Shown here one piece after another: positions 1 to 12,936 of a stretch of 64,000 bases of DNA. A model generated the notes under the pieces. That model had not been told where the DNA came from. It worked only from the letters and a program-made list of their open reading frames with translations, and made no database searches. The stretch is taken from the NCBI RefSeq assembly GCF_002443255.2, contig NW_019211457.1, positions 48,509,233 to 48,573,232 on the forward strand, in the 5' to 3' direction. The translations under genes and the position numbers were made by a program. Source of the stretch: Varroa destructor. Its lineage: Eukaryota; Arthropoda; Arachnida; Mesostigmata; Varroidae. The first letter of the stretch is position 1, and each line of letters starts with the position of its first letter.

Positions 1-3000
1 AATTAAGTCAATCAAAAACATTTAATTGCTTTAACTTTTTATCTATACTACTAATAACCTTAGGTAACGAGTTTGTTCTACCCAAAACGACCCTTAAGAT
101 AATCCGATCTGTTTTTTTTACAGTCGTTTTAGATTTTTTGGATAGAGCAGTGTAAAAGATAGTTAATCAGACAAACATATTTGCCTTTAGAAAGACAGGT
201 TCGGTTTTCTCTTGTGTTATGTTAGCTTTTTATGAATAGAAGACAGCAACTTCCTTCTTACTTCCTACGCTTGAAAATACCACGGCAGTCACCAGCATCA
301 TTTTGATATATCATCGCATATATAACTATCAGTTTCAATTACCCGCTGGGCACATATTTTTGCTTCTAGATAGAAAAATTCACTCATCTAAAATGTCACG
401 TTCGTCTCCTGCAATCATTGGGTACGACACTCATCAGATGGTAACAAACATATGGAACACAAAGCACTGTGTTCGTATGCCCGAATTGTATGATGTGAAA
501 AATTATTTGAACGCCGTCAACACTTTGACTCGGCGCTCTAATACGCGCGCACCGCTTCAACTGATAACGACCGATCACTGTCGGGGACAAACTGCGGGCA
601 AGCCACGACATTCGAAACACTTACACGCCTACTTTGCAATGCCGATAGCGCCGATCGTCGTAAGCCGTTTTTAGGGCCTTGAAAGCGAAGAGAGAATGGA
701 AAGCCGCACAGCAAATATTGGAGCCTCCTTTTATGTCTTGTCCTCGCATTCACGACAACTGTTCGATGTAGGTGGTTGGATCGTTCTGACAAGTATATGT
801 CCACCCCGAGTCAGACCTATAACAGGAGCCGGACACCGACTCGAGACTTACCGAGTAGGAAGGGCCTTAAACCTCACGAGGCGCGCTCTTGACGCGCCCG
901 ATGATAACTGCCAACATCAACCCGACCGCAACGGTGCTACTACCAATTCGGAAGTAGAGCACAAGGAGGACAATAACCCGTTAACTTATTCAAATCACAA
1001 TTAACCCCCACCTAGTCACAAACCGACTTCTACGACGTCTTCTCGCTTGATATTTACCGGCCAATCCAACAAAACAGGAACCAAAAAACCTGTCAGCAAG
1101 TATCGGCCCAATAAATAAGATAAACCGTCACTGGGCAGCCCTGTTGTTCAAAGCTAAGAACGCACATTTATGCGGTGTCGGAGGTAAAAATTGTATTAAT
1201 GTGTTTACAGAACTCAGCGTGCTATAAACCAACACGCCTACAACCAAAGCGTTTCGTGCGACCTGAAAACAATATAATAGACACGTACGGATGACGTTTG
1301 CGCGCTTGACCTAAGGCACCCTTTTGGGAGTACGTACAATCCTTTCTCAGTTATACAGAATCACTTGTATTACCAGATAGGTGCACCCAAGCCAGCATTA
1401 ACGAACCATATCAATCTTTTTAAATGTATGTTACAGACCTTCGAGCTGCCATCGAATGCCTACTGCAAATTATAAATCGTTCCGCATTGTACTACAGGGT
1501 GTGTTCCGATGCGCGAATTAAATTACCACAGCAAAGGGAAACGTTTGTAATATATGCAGAGGTCCACGTATTGATCTGGATCAACGACCACTAGAAGAAC
1601 CCGGTCACGCGTTCCAATAGTCGACGGAGTAGAAGTTGCTGTTCAGGATTGCTGCGGTCTAACTACGCGCGGCCGGATTTTAGGCCATTTTGTAAGTAAC
1701 CCACGACAGTCCTTAGTACGTTTTCCTGCTCCATTTAGACGACAACAATTGGCATCTTTAGCCATGGACAACTCACAACAGGCAACTAACTACATTCCAA
1801 TCCTACCCCTAGCGCTTTATGAGTCAAGCTGGTGTATATAACCGCCTGCATGAGGCAAGCCTGCCTGATACAGACCGTTAAACGCAGTAACTAGTCGATA
1901 TAGCGATGAAGCAACGACATATAAGAGACTTTCTGATGCAATCGGCAGTGATAACCTAGTTGACGTGGAAAAGCGGTGCATCCTATTTTCGACATTTAGA
2001 GGTGGCCCATGATATGCGGCGGAACTCGGATAGGACTCCATGTACGTTCCCAGTTTCAGCAACGCTTTACTGTGCTCAACTATCACGTATAATGTACGAT
2101 GGCCCAATAGTGTGCTCCACCTCTTTGAAGGCCAACTGCCAGAGGATAATTTGAATTGATTGAAGTTGAGGATTGAAGTTGAGGAAATAAAATACTGCTT
2201 AAACGGCCGACATATCGGGCCCTGTCAAAATGTTTTACAAATACTGTGCTTCTTTTTTTACGAATGGGATTCTCTCATTCCCTGCGACTCGACCTGCACT
2301 TATGCCAGAAGCAGCAGAAGCTCTTCCACAAGGGAATAACACCCTGCGGCGTTAAGATTTGCGGGAAGGCCACAAAGGTTGCTGCATTTAAGGCGCTCTG
2401 TTAACATTCGCTAAAATACTATTTCATGCTGAAGTACTAAAGTTCTAGACGTAAACATAGTAACAGGTGAACAAAACAGAGATGCGGCTTCCACGTGCCT
2501 CGCTTTTCGTTACTATCAATGAATGCTCTTGGCCACAGCAACGTAGCTGATTCCCGCTAAGAAAAAAATGAAAGCTAATAGATACTTGCATTTTGCTCCA
2601 TTACGCCCGGGGACCTGATACATCGTTCTTCACGCGTTGAAAGCGATTGGTACAGATCACATTCACAGAAACCTGCCTGCAGAAGAGGCTTCTCTACAAT
2701 GAATGACGCTTCCAATCGCTATCGCACACTATGATCCGGTCCTAACGTATTTCCGAGGTAAGCTGACGGAGTATAACTTGACTTTATAAAACCTTCTTTC
2801 TTCTCCACAACATCGTCCAGAGGTCAACGCTAGCGTCAAGATTAGCAGTGAACTCTAATATAACCTCGCTGAACAGCACAAACTTCAACTCACACACGAA
2901 CGACTCTCAGATCAGGCTCGGTGAGCGGCATACAGTAACGTTTGCACTTGCCTGGAGGCAAGCCTAACTAAAACGATCTTCGTCAACGAGCCTGGAAGTA

Positions 3001-3440
3001 CGGAAAAAATCTTCTTTAGTATTTCGCAAACGTGCGCGCTGAAGAAAAGTGGCGTTCGCAGAATCCTCTTCAGGCATCGCTACAATGTTAATGTTTTTCA
3101 GCCATTCTGCGCATTCCCGCGTTATAGTACACCTCTAAATCAAGGAAAATATGCTATTTATTATTGTCTTCCTCGCCTCACAGAACTGTATTCGACGAGT
3201 TCTTCAAGAACCTAAGAAGCCGTCGATCGGTGTCTCCATAACATATGGGGGACTGGCAGACTGTTGGATGGAATTTTAGCACTGTGCTCTGGTGCCTTTC
3301 GTGAGCACGGGACTCACACTGACATTGAAGATGCGTGTATCAAACAGTCTAAATAACCTGTGAAGGTATTTTTGATAACTTGACCACAACATACGCCATA
3401 TCCTTGCTTTAGCCAAATATATATATATATATATAATAAA
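1..3440. other. Gene-free 5' region with higher GC
   Basis: No exon chain or recognisable protein was found on either strand. Open frames of 60-120 codons occur at 303-674, 696-1004 and 1817-2107, but none has a protein-like pattern or family resemblance, and overlapping frames on both strands are equally open. From about 400 to 3,300 the sequence is visibly richer in G and C than the rest of the window and has few homopolymer runs. A short direct repeat of about 13 bp lies at 2155-2185, and an AT dinucleotide run ends the stretch at about 3416-3436. It could be old decayed repeat or plain intergenic DNA. Confidence 0.5.
3416..3436. repeat. AT dinucleotide microsatellite
   Basis: A run of alternating T and A, about ten units, sits directly upstream of the mariner fragment that begins at 3441. 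Mariner elements insert at TA, so the repeat may have been the target. Confidence 0.8.
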
Positions 3441-3745
3441 TTAGATTGTCGAGCAAGTATTGACGGTTTTTCTATATGGCTTTAACGTTACCTATTTCAG
3501 GCAATGGGAACTGGCTCGGGTCGGCGTTAGTGTCATTTGAAAGCCGAAATTTGGCAGCAGATGCGCTTTTACTTCTGCGAAAATTCGATTTCTTTACTTT
3601 ATTAGATTTACGATAAGAGCATAAATGGTACTTAAGCCCAGTAATAAATGTGCTATGTTTTTGATCAAAGTGTGTTATCGGAAGAAAGAACCCAAAGATG
3701 GCTCAATCGCCTTCGCCCTAGAAAATTCGACGTGAACATTTCTAT
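3441..3745 (+). mobile_element. Mariner element, 5' fragment
   Basis: The first bases resemble the 5' terminal repeat of the fuller copy at 55402, and the two run parallel for about 300 bp, sharing blocks such as TCGGCGTTAGTGTCATTT against TCGGCGTTGATGCCATTT. Near 3670-3743 a frame reads SEERTQRWLNRLR followed by KFDV, matching the N-terminal helix-turn-helix region of mariner transposases. The match stops at about 3745 and nothing of the catalytic domain follows. This is a truncated, inactive copy. Confidence 0.65.
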
Positions 3746-4592
3746 TCTTACGGAAAAAAATCAATGAAATTATTAATAGAACTGAAATGGTCTTATACAC
3801 TTTAGGAAATGCTTAAGAAAGATACGACAATGGACGAGGATCTGTATATAGCGCAATTATACCGAATAGACCTCACAGACAAGGCAAAGTTATTTTTCAC
3901 ACATCCTGTATTTTTATATATTCGCATCGACGGATTACCTTTTACAATCACTAGAAAGTAGAGTTCGCAACAGTAGACTTCGCAATGAAGAGCGCATTAC
4001 AGACTGACTGGGGGAGTTCTGCAATAGGAAACTTGAAATTCATTAACGAGCAGGGCGAGAAATAGCAACAGGCTGTACAGAATGATCAAAAAAATTATTT
4101 ATTTAAAATTATTAAAAAATTATTTATTTTATTCAAATATTTTGCTGGTGAAATTCAAATGAAATGTTGTGTTTTTCTTATGTAAAAACTTCCATTATTT
4201 TTGGACACGGAGGCAGAACTTTTATACATTTACGCATTTCCTTAATAAGCATGTTTAATATATAGAATAAGAATGAAACAACCCGCGATTAAGCATGCCC
4301 TTCTTTGAGGAGTGGCAGTACAACATAGTAGGCTTCTAGGGTTTTTGAAGCACTTGTCGAATACATGAATATTTTAGTCTGCTATCTACTCCTCAATTTC
4401 CAAACTCTTCCGTAATTTCTAGTTTTCTGAACTTTATTTATTTATATTTACTATGCTATACATTTTTTACAAAATCTTTAGCAAGCTAACTACCTAAGAA
4501 ATTAAAATTGCCTCTATATTCCATTGTAATTGAATACATTCGTTCCTCTCAACACAACAACACGTTATTATTAGGAAAAAAAAAATATTTAT
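3746..4592. other. AT-rich intergenic region downstream of DUS3L
   Basis: No coding signal is seen. The stretch at 4087-4140 is nearly pure A and T with repeated ATTATTTA-like units. On the minus strand AATAAA motifs overlap the DUS3L stop codon region (4588-4593) and recur near 4437, so the 3' end of DUS3L transcripts probably falls here. Confidence 0.5.
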
Positions 4593-7500
4593 TTAATCAT
4601 ACGCATTTGCCTTATGTTTGGGCAAAAAGTTGAAATCATCTCTAACAGGTCCAAGGAGCATCTCGGATATTCGAACCCAGTCCGCGCAGGACGCCGAGGC
4701 CATTAGCGTTTCGAGTTCATTACGTCCCCTATACGATGGAGGTCGATCGTTGATTTTTTGCGGAAGTACTTCTAATAGACCCACAGGAATGTATCTAAAA
4801 TATAATTTACACACTTTTGTATACCTGGAGACTCAATCAGTTGAGGCAGCCGCTGTCATTTAGGACAATGGTAGTAAGAAATATGAAGACTAGTTTTAAC
4901 TACTGTTTATAAAGAATATGAAGCAAATTAGTCAATTAATTCTTTGTTAGCTCCAAATTTCATGGCGTCCAAAATATGTGCTTTGATCGCACCTGGCCAC
5001 CCTACTATAGATTTTTGCTTTGGAATATCATGGTAGTGAATTTAAATGTGATCAGCAACCCGCTCTTTTAAGAGCTACACGTACTCACACCTAAAAAAAG
5101 TAGTGTTTCTTGCTACTGTAACGGCTTATTTATGTAATTACCTGTAGAGAAAGGAAAGCCACTCAAGAAGAAATCTGCGGGTCCTTTCAACCCCTTCTGT
5201 GTCAGAGCCCCAGTGATCTAATCCGTAATTGGTGTATTTTTTGAGTAGCTCGAAGCGCTCGGATGAGGAGATATCCCAGTGTCGTTGTTCTTTTATCTCA
5301 GTAAATAGCCAAGGCTTTATAAGCGCGCCCCTAAAACCAACATTAAGGACTAGAACATTAAAAGTAAAGAAAGATATCACGTACTGCCTATGCTGCGATG
5401 CAGATATTGAAACTAACTTTTGCGTAAAAAAATGTTTGTATATAACAAAAACAATATAATAAAATAAAATATAAACTTAATATGCATTTTGATTAATAAT
5501 TAAATTACCTAGCATGCATTAATGTCAGTATTAATATAAAACAATGGTACATCACGTTCTGAGTGGTGTATATTTAAGCTCACTGTCTAGTGGATTATAA
5601 GAGATTTTTACATTATTAAATATTTAGAGGATCTCTAGAACTAAAGGATCACGGTGAAACAACCTAAAAATTAAAAAAAAAAAATATGCAAAAGAGCGCC
5701 ACAATCACAAAGTTGAAACTACATTTAAAAAAAAAACTGGAATTACCTGGCGAGCAGTATTCCATCAACTTTATAAGTACAGCTGTTCCTCTCGTAATCT
5801 TCGTAACTGAGAACGTCCCCACTACCGAAAAGCGGTATTTGTGGATGGGCCTGACGAACACACTCGCCAATGTAGGTCCAATTAGCTGACTTTGTATAGC
5901 GCTGTTCACGCGATCTCCCATGAACCTATTAACAAATAGATTTTTTTTCTATAAATCATGATTTAGATAAAGACTGAGCACCAGGAATGAAAGTGCCGAA
6001 GAACTGTCGTGTATGAATTCACAATTAGTAACGATTGGTAAGATAAAATGTAAAGTTTCATTGTATAAATCACACATACATAGGTGCCTTGTACATTATG
6101 AACGAGTACGAGGCCTGCCTTGATGGACCTTCTATCATAAATCTGAGCTATTAATAATAATAAAATGCCAAATCACGAACGTAGGTTCGTACCGTGAACA
6201 GTGAGATACGTTTTGCCCATGGCTTTAAATCTTCAATGATTTTGTGTGCAATATTACGATCTTCTTGGACAGCCGCGCGCATTTTAAGCGTGACAGGAAT
6301 ATTAGATGCTTCCGTCATGGCAAATACGATTTCGTTCACTTTGTTTGTACGGTTCATGAGTCCAGATCCCGCTCCCTATTAAAGTAAATAAATTTACAGT
6401 TTTGATCTTACTAAATGATTAATTATTTACATAAGATAAGCGTTATTGTCCTAAATCACCCACCGAAGACAATCCGCGACCATATTTATCGACAAATGTC
6501 AACTCCCACATCATAAACCCTAACGGTATTGTAACAAGTCAGTGTTTAAAGAACACTATTGATAGATCCTTGGTCAGTCAATTAAAACAGGTAACTTCAT
6601 ACTCATGTCTTTAGACAGCTAGAGAGTTTTCATATCTATGGAAGCAGCAAGAGATACACAGATTATTATCACAAAAACGGATTTAGCTATCCACGAGACG
6701 TGCTTTAATAGTATATTTATATTTCTATTATATCATCTAACCATAGCGTTATATACGCTCAAAATTCAACAGCTACAACCATAGCTACTATGGTTGTTAA
6801 AATGATTTTATTAACTATTTAGTACATTTACAATAAGGTACTATAGGTATATAGAAATGGTACTAAAATGCCTTTGTTGCAAATCTATTGCGCAGTTAAA
6901 TCTACTATTTTTTTTCAATCGTTTGTGCATCTTCTGCATCATCCTAAAATAAGGACTATCCGACTATAAAGAGACTGTTCCCTATTTCATCATTTATATA
7001 TCATTATCTAAAACACATTTTAGTAATATGTATGTTAATAAGAACCTGTTACATTTAGTATATGTTTTATAAGCTTCATAGGAATCAACTGTAACTCAAA
7101 CACTTACATACATATACCATATACGAAAATATAGAAATTTACTTTAGTGATCTAATTTCGATTTGAACAATCACCTTTTTATAAATGAGATCGATTGGGC
7201 AACCCATATTGATGTCAATAAAATCTACACTGCACTGCTCCTCCAGCAGCAGGGCACACCGGGCCATTACGTCGGCATGACCCCCACACAACTGTAAACG
7301 CAAACGCGAAATATTTTAATTCGGCGATAAACAACTTTAAAGATCATAACTTTCTATGTGAACTTTGTATCTAAGTCGAGAGGCATAATTTTTAAAAGAA
7401 ACAGCTTATAATGAAGAGGTATTTATTATCTACTGTCATTTACCTGAACACCAAAGATGTCCTCGGAAGCATGTCTCCTAAGTAGAGCCCATTCGGACAT

Positions 7501-10500
7501 TTGTCCTTGTAGAAGCTTTGTAGCCATTGCCATTTCACCACAAGTGATGTCTGCCCCGAGCTCTTTACATATACGACGAAACGGAAGGTTTCCCACAGTT
7601 GTCAGCGGAGCAAGATACAACTTACCTCTGAAAGTGTAAGTCATAGTAGAACATAGTGCATTCAAGTATTATTATTACCAATATCTAAGTGTAATTTTTC
7701 CAGCTTGTTCCCTAAGTATAATGACATACGTTTGTATGCTGCTCTCGCAAATGATTAAATTTTGCATTCCAGAGCCCTGTCCACATGTGATTCCGTTTCA
7801 AGAAATAGTGCTCAAACGAAGATGTAAATAATAATCGTTACCTATCAGCAAAAATTTCCGTTCTCATTCATAGTTGTGCATTTATAACCAGACCAATCAT
7901 ATGAAAATTTCTAAAAGCGCCGTGTTTTTATTGAAAAAAAGCAACTAGTATTTAACTCACTTAAAATCAATCTTCTTGCGTTCTTCAAGACGCAATTTTA
8001 CCTTCTCGCTATCATCGGCTGTTTCGTTCTTATATTTAAGATACTCTTTACTATTAATTCTCTCTAGAGGATGTTTGGTCTTGACAAAATCGTAATGTTT
8101 TTTCCAGAGTTTTGCTTGTAGTTCTTTGGTGAGCAAGTTCGTTTCAGGCTCATCTTCACTACCTGCAAAAGACAACGTTGATATGGTAGTGGTAAAGAAA
8201 TCTGTATTGTGCACTTACAATGGACCACATTTTTAATAAGGTTCGGCAAATTTCTCGGAAGAAAAATAATACTAGTCTAATATATTATCAAAATTTTTGC
8301 ACATTGGGTTGTTAGTTCTACAAATTTTCTCACAGTACGAAATGATCATTAAAAAAGAGGATTCCTCCAACGTAGAACATAGTTGTGGAGAATGGCTATC
8401 TTTAAGTGTTTAAAAATAAAAACTAGAGGTTTATTTTATATATATTCAATGAAGAATTAACAGGTAATTCAGCCAGCGTAATTGGACGTATAGGGATCTT
8501 TTTTGCAGCTCAGTAAATTCCCTCTAAAAGAAAAGTTCTCTTTTAGCTTTCTTAAAAAAGCTAAAAGAAAATAATAGTTTCATTAATCATTCACCGATGT
8601 GAATGTATTGCAAAAAAAGCTTTAAAGAACTGTCATCAGATCCCATTAAGAATATGTTTATTTTTAATGCGACTGAGCCTATATAGATATCCCATGCTCA
8701 TTGTTTTTGACTACATACATTTTCAAAAGCAGGCGGTTGTTAAAAATACGTTGATTTATACTTTTCAATATACCTTCATAAGGTGAAAACTTAATCGAGA
8801 GATTAACATCAGCTGCACTGCTTATGATCTGTGAAAATGTTCTGCGTAACATCTACATTCTCCGCAGTACAGTTTTACCGAAAACGATTCCAATGGTTTG
8901 CAAATAGAGCATCTAACAAGTAACCTGGTTGGCAAGTTCCCTCGGTAAGCGTTCCCAATTCCCGCAACATAGCAGCGTACATATAGACACTAAATGGTCC
9001 CCGTGATATCTTAGTGAGTAACGAATCCGGGCATAGACACATTTAGTTTCGTGCTGGGAGCCAGCCGTCTGGTGGAATGCTTAATAGCGATAGCGGATGT
9101 AAAAAAATAAACTCGAAACACAGAGATACATTTAAATAACTATTACCGGTAAAAAAGTGCTTCATCACCTGTAAACACGTTTTTGTCAGTAATGTTTCTG
9201 CCTTGTTTCAGGTGGTGCCCACTAAATCTGCACGTCATCCCATAACGACAGCGACCGTACTTTTCAAAAAGGTAACATGTGTCCCCGATGTCTGGTTCTT
9301 TAGTGGCTATATATTTATCAATATCATGGCTGTAAAGGCAATTTTCGTAGGGGCAGTTGCCACGCAGAAACTTGAAACACAGCTTTGTAGACTTGTCTGC
9401 CTTTTGATGATGCGGTCTAGCCTTATTTTGACCTAAAAAAGAATAAATTGCGTTTAGTCAAACTTAACCACTAACTTAATAACAATGAATATCAAAAGCC
9501 ATTACCCCTTCTCTTGCCGAGGAGCACACTGGCAGACATAATCGATATCATTACTCTACCTTTGAAGCGCATATTGCTCATGCATACTGTAATACTGACA
9601 AATATGTCTAAACACCACTCTTTTAGCTACAATTCTCATTAGCAGTAATATCTTACAAAACCGGTGACTATCATGAATATAGAAACAGGAAATTATTTAA
9701 AATTTTATGCGACATGTTGCGGCACTGGCTCAGTAAGGTATGAGACAGTATGTGGATGCTATGTACACGGAAATGCTGGACTAAGCCCGCCAATGAAAAC
9801 ACAAACGAGACAGGTAATAATAGAACTAGCATTATATTTACCCTTGATCTTCTTGCATGGCGGTTGGTCAGCATTGTCATTTTGTTTTTTCAATTTAGCT
9901 TTTACGGCTTTGGACACATAACTAAGGTTCAGCTCCCGTTGCCTCTCTGGAACAATATATCTGCAAATAAAAAATGTTTTTGTTCCATTAGTTATACAAT
10001 TTCAAAGCATGTCCTTCGTTTACAGTATCAAGTTCGTTAACTTTATTAATAAACTAACAAGTACAATCACTTAATCGATTTATATGTCCGGAGAATAGTA
10101 TTACACAAACATATTACAATTTGTTTCAGTACAATGCATGTCATTTGGCCCGCAAAATAAACGTCAAAAGAAGCAGTGCTAACAACGTTCCTAGATGCTA
10201 GAAACGTTGCATATATCATATTAGCATGTAGTTAATGTCGCAACGAAGAATGAATGTTTTTCAATTTTTTGAGTTCCCGAAGTGCGTCTTCACATAAATG
10301 CATAAACCGTTTTACTTCAACACGGGTAGCGCTCCTAGATAATCTAACGCGCAAAATTTATTCACAGTTTGAATAAATTTACTGTTGAAGTGATCTACTT
10401 TTTGTTATTATTAAATATTATTATTACTGTGAAGTACTATTATTATTATTATTATATTTTAAACTCCGCTTACCATATTTATGGGCGCTTTTATGAGAAA

Positions 10501-10883
10501 TAAACAGACTCCGTTATTGACCAAAACACCTTCTAATTCCGTTCATATAGTAGTATTCGGTTCATCGAATAAAGAAGTCAAAGCTTCCAGTCATGTTAAT
10601 ACTTTGACACCCATTTTTCAAAATTGAATCTAAAATATTTTTCATAAATGAAAGATATTTCTGAAAAGTAAGCTGAATTAATTTCGTCCATTGAATGATT
10701 TGACGTATCACCCTAGTTCACTAAAACTTACTCGGGTTTGATTAATGCGATTGCTTGACATTTATGCGGATGTTCGGTAGCAACTGTGTCTCCCACAGAA
10801 GGCATCAACGTTACCACGTCGGTTTTAGAGGTACTTGCATCTTCCGTCGGAGCTCCTGATAACATTTCCTCGTCATTACCCAT
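4593..10883 (-). CDS. DUS3L: tRNA-dihydrouridine(47) synthase, DUS3L
   Basis: This flavoenzyme reduces uridine 47 of tRNA to dihydrouridine. Ten exons join in phase: 10883-10732, 9960-9842, 9432-9169, 8162-7961, 7627-7444, 7291-7175, 6375-6193, 5925-5747, 5330-5142 and 4794-4593, giving 596 residues (human about 650). Exon 3 encodes two CCCH zinc fingers ([14 protein letters not shown] and [16 protein letters not shown]). Exons 5-9 hold the TIM-barrel: [15 protein letters not shown], the catalytic Cys in [10 protein letters not shown], the [10 protein letters not shown] motif, and the phosphate-binding GSGDV and LLARGAL. The C-terminal exon ends [10 protein letters not shown], as in vertebrate DUS3L. 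The start Met, followed by GNDEEMLSG, is the only one available in exon 1. It is divergent from the FAM98 gene 682 bp away. Exon borders are inferred from phase and GT-AG signals. Confidence 0.95.
8540..8567. repeat. Short perfect inverted repeat
   Basis: Arms of 11 bp, CTTTTAGCTTT and its exact complement, flank a 6-base loop. It lies in a DUS3L intron. It is low-complexity, so a chance origin is possible. Confidence 0.6.
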
Positions 10884-11565
10884 CTTACAAAATTATCAAT
10901 TTCATACAGACACAAGGATCCAAATTTCATTATGATCAGATGCTGGCTGGTGTCGCGCGCACGTTCATTCAGTCAGTAGACAACACGAGACAGAGCTGCA
11001 GGGCGATTTAAAAGTTAGCGCCACAAGGATGTTGATTATGTGATTGCAGCAAACGCGCACTTATTTTAGTTTGCAAAGTTCGTGTACTGTTAATCACATC
11101 ACTATAGTAAAATGAGTGTAAATACGAAGCCTTATTATAAAATATTGTGATTGATTATGTATATTTGTATTGTTCATTTTCCTCCTGTGGTGGTAATAGT
11201 AACTGCAGCTGATATTCATGCTGAGTACCACAACTCTTGTCAACTACACGGCTACGTCTAACAAAACCAGGTTAGTGTCAAGTTATTAAGAAGTTCAAAC
11301 CCATAAACAAAAAGCTCTGATTCACGTATAGTACAGTCAATGAACCTCAAATTTGTAGAGCAAATAAAACATGTAGATTCGTTCTTCTAGATTAATGGCG
11401 AATTGTTTTGCCTTGGACGCAGTAGTTACATTGAGTCGCCGGAACCGGTGCAGGACCTGCCAAAGCTTGTTCTACCCAGCCAACGAAAGAGAACGAATAG
11501 TTTAGTTTTCTTAAGCGGTACCTTTGTACGTTATTTTACAATAAGCAACATATCGCTGGGTCAAT
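10884..11565. promoter_or_regulatory. Divergent intergenic region DUS3L / FAM98
   Basis: The 682 bp between the two start codons hold no open frame of note. Both genes are transcribed outward, so the segment must contain both promoters and 5' UTRs. It is less AT-rich near 10940-11060 and 11400-11480. No TATA box or initiator could be placed with confidence. Confidence 0.5.
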
Positions 11566-12936
11566 ATGAATGAGCGACTTCTCACTGATACGTGTGACTC
11601 ACTATTTCATCTAGGCTATAAGCCTAGTGATGAGGAATCGGTGAAACAAATTCTTGATCATCCGAAGCGTTTTTCATCTCTGGTATCATGGCTTTCAAAG
11701 GAACTGCACGTACTAACTCATGGTGTAGTGGATATCATCGCGTCGCTGGAAGACTCAAGCCTGGAATCGTTTGGCATCGAGGTTTCGTCCGCACTTCGCG
11801 CCCTACATTGTCCTTATAAGCGTTTAATGAGTGGAGATTTGAATGAAAGGATAAACACTGATAATAAAAAGCTTCTTCTTTTGGAGTTTCTCACGACCGA
11901 AGCACAAGCTGCCAGACTGTTTTGTCCTAACAAGCAAGAAAAACGAATGAGAATTGAAATACGCTCCTCCCCAGAGGCTAGAGACGCTAGCCAACTTCTC
12001 AAAAGCTTGGATATGACACCTCCTCCTGCTAACATTACCCTCTCCATATTTTTCAAAAAACTGGAGGAGCATATCATGGCCTTAAAACCTATAAAACAAA
12101 CGGCTCTTTTAAATCAAAGCCTTACCCCGATGCAGTGGACTTTAGTTGAACAGGCTTACCATCGTCTTCTTAAAGACTTTACTGTTCGACGAATGGTACT
12201 CATCAAACGACTAGACGTCACAGTCTTATCTTTCCGTTGGTCAAGCCGTATGAAAGATAAGCAAAATGAACTTACTCAGGTGTATATGCCAATCCGACAG
12301 GAACTCTCTGTGGAACCGACTGTTCAGTTAGGGGATATTCTTGCAGCACGACATGATGTTGCGGTCGAGGAGAAGACCTCTTGCCAGAACGTACGACAAA
12401 ATACACAGACTTCTATCACGAAAGTAATTATTGGTCCGGTGCCAGACAGAGGAGGACGTTCAGATGAAATGCAGCCCCCTCCGCCAGAAATGCCATCATG
12501 GTGCGCTAGGCAAGAACCTACAAGAGATCAAGCCGGTAGAGGTCGCGGTCGAGGCGGTGTTGGCAGAGGAGGCATTGGGTTTAACCAAAGTGCGTCTAAT
12601 TACAACAATCAAGGTGGTGGAGGCGGAAGCAGCAGCTATTACAACCAAGGAGGGGGTGATTTCTACAACGGAAGTCAAGGAGGAAGAGCAGTTGGAAGAG
12701 GATATAATCAGAGCAGCGACAGCCAGGGTGGATATTATAACCAGGGCAACTACGGTAGTTGTGGGGGACAAAACTACAATCGAGGAAGTAGCCATCGACG
12801 GAACGAGGGAAGGGACTACGTATCTGGCAGGGTACAGAATGCTGCCTGGGATGATACTCGAGGCAAGAGTGGCAGAGGTGGAAGCCACCGGGGTGGATAC
12901 AGAGGAAGTGGAGGCCATCACGGAGGACGTTACTGA
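11566..12936 (+). CDS. FAM98A: FAM98 family protein (FAM98A/B-like), intronless
   Basis: A single uninterrupted frame encodes 456 residues. Residues 1-310 match the FAM98 family domain: an N-terminal calponin-homology-like fold, then the conserved blocks PPANITLSIFFKKLE, VRRMVLIKRLDVTVLSF, ILAARHDVA and IGPVPDRGGRSDEMQPPPPE. From about 325 to the end the protein is a Gly/Arg/Tyr/Asn-rich tail with RGRGRGG and YYNQGG repeats, a likely substrate for arginine methylation. Human FAM98A and B belong to a DDX1-RTCB tRNA ligase complex and bind RNA. The coding part has no intron, unlike every other gene here, so a retrocopy origin is possible, though a 5' UTR intron cannot be excluded. An AATAAA lies just after the stop. 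Whether it is closer to FAM98A or B is not decided. Confidence 0.93.
   Translation: MNERLLTDTCDSLFHLGYKPSDEESVKQILDHPKRFSSLVSWLSKELHVLTHGVVDIIASLEDSSLESFGIEVSSALRALHCPYKRLMSGDLNERINTDNKKLLLLEFLTTEAQAARLFCPNKQEKRMRIEIRSSPEARDASQLLKSLDMTPPPANITLSIFFKKLEEHIMALKPIKQTALLNQSLTPMQWTLVEQAYHRLLKDFTVRRMVLIKRLDVTVLSFRWSSRMKDKQNELTQVYMPIRQELSVEPTVQLGDILAARHDVAVEEKTSCQNVRQNTQTSITKVIIGPVPDRGGRSDEMQPPPPEMPSWCARQEPTRDQAGRGRGRGGVGRGGIGFNQSASNYNNQGGGGGSSSYYNQGGGDFYNGSQGGRAVGRGYNQSSDSQGGYYNQGNYGSCGGQNYNRGSSHRRNEGRDYVSGRVQNAAWDDTRGKSGRGGSHRGGYRGSGGHHGGRY

Noticed and set aside
303..2107. Several open frames of 60-120 codons on both strands
   Set aside because: Overlapping frames are equally open, none has a recognisable motif, and the local GC content explains their length.
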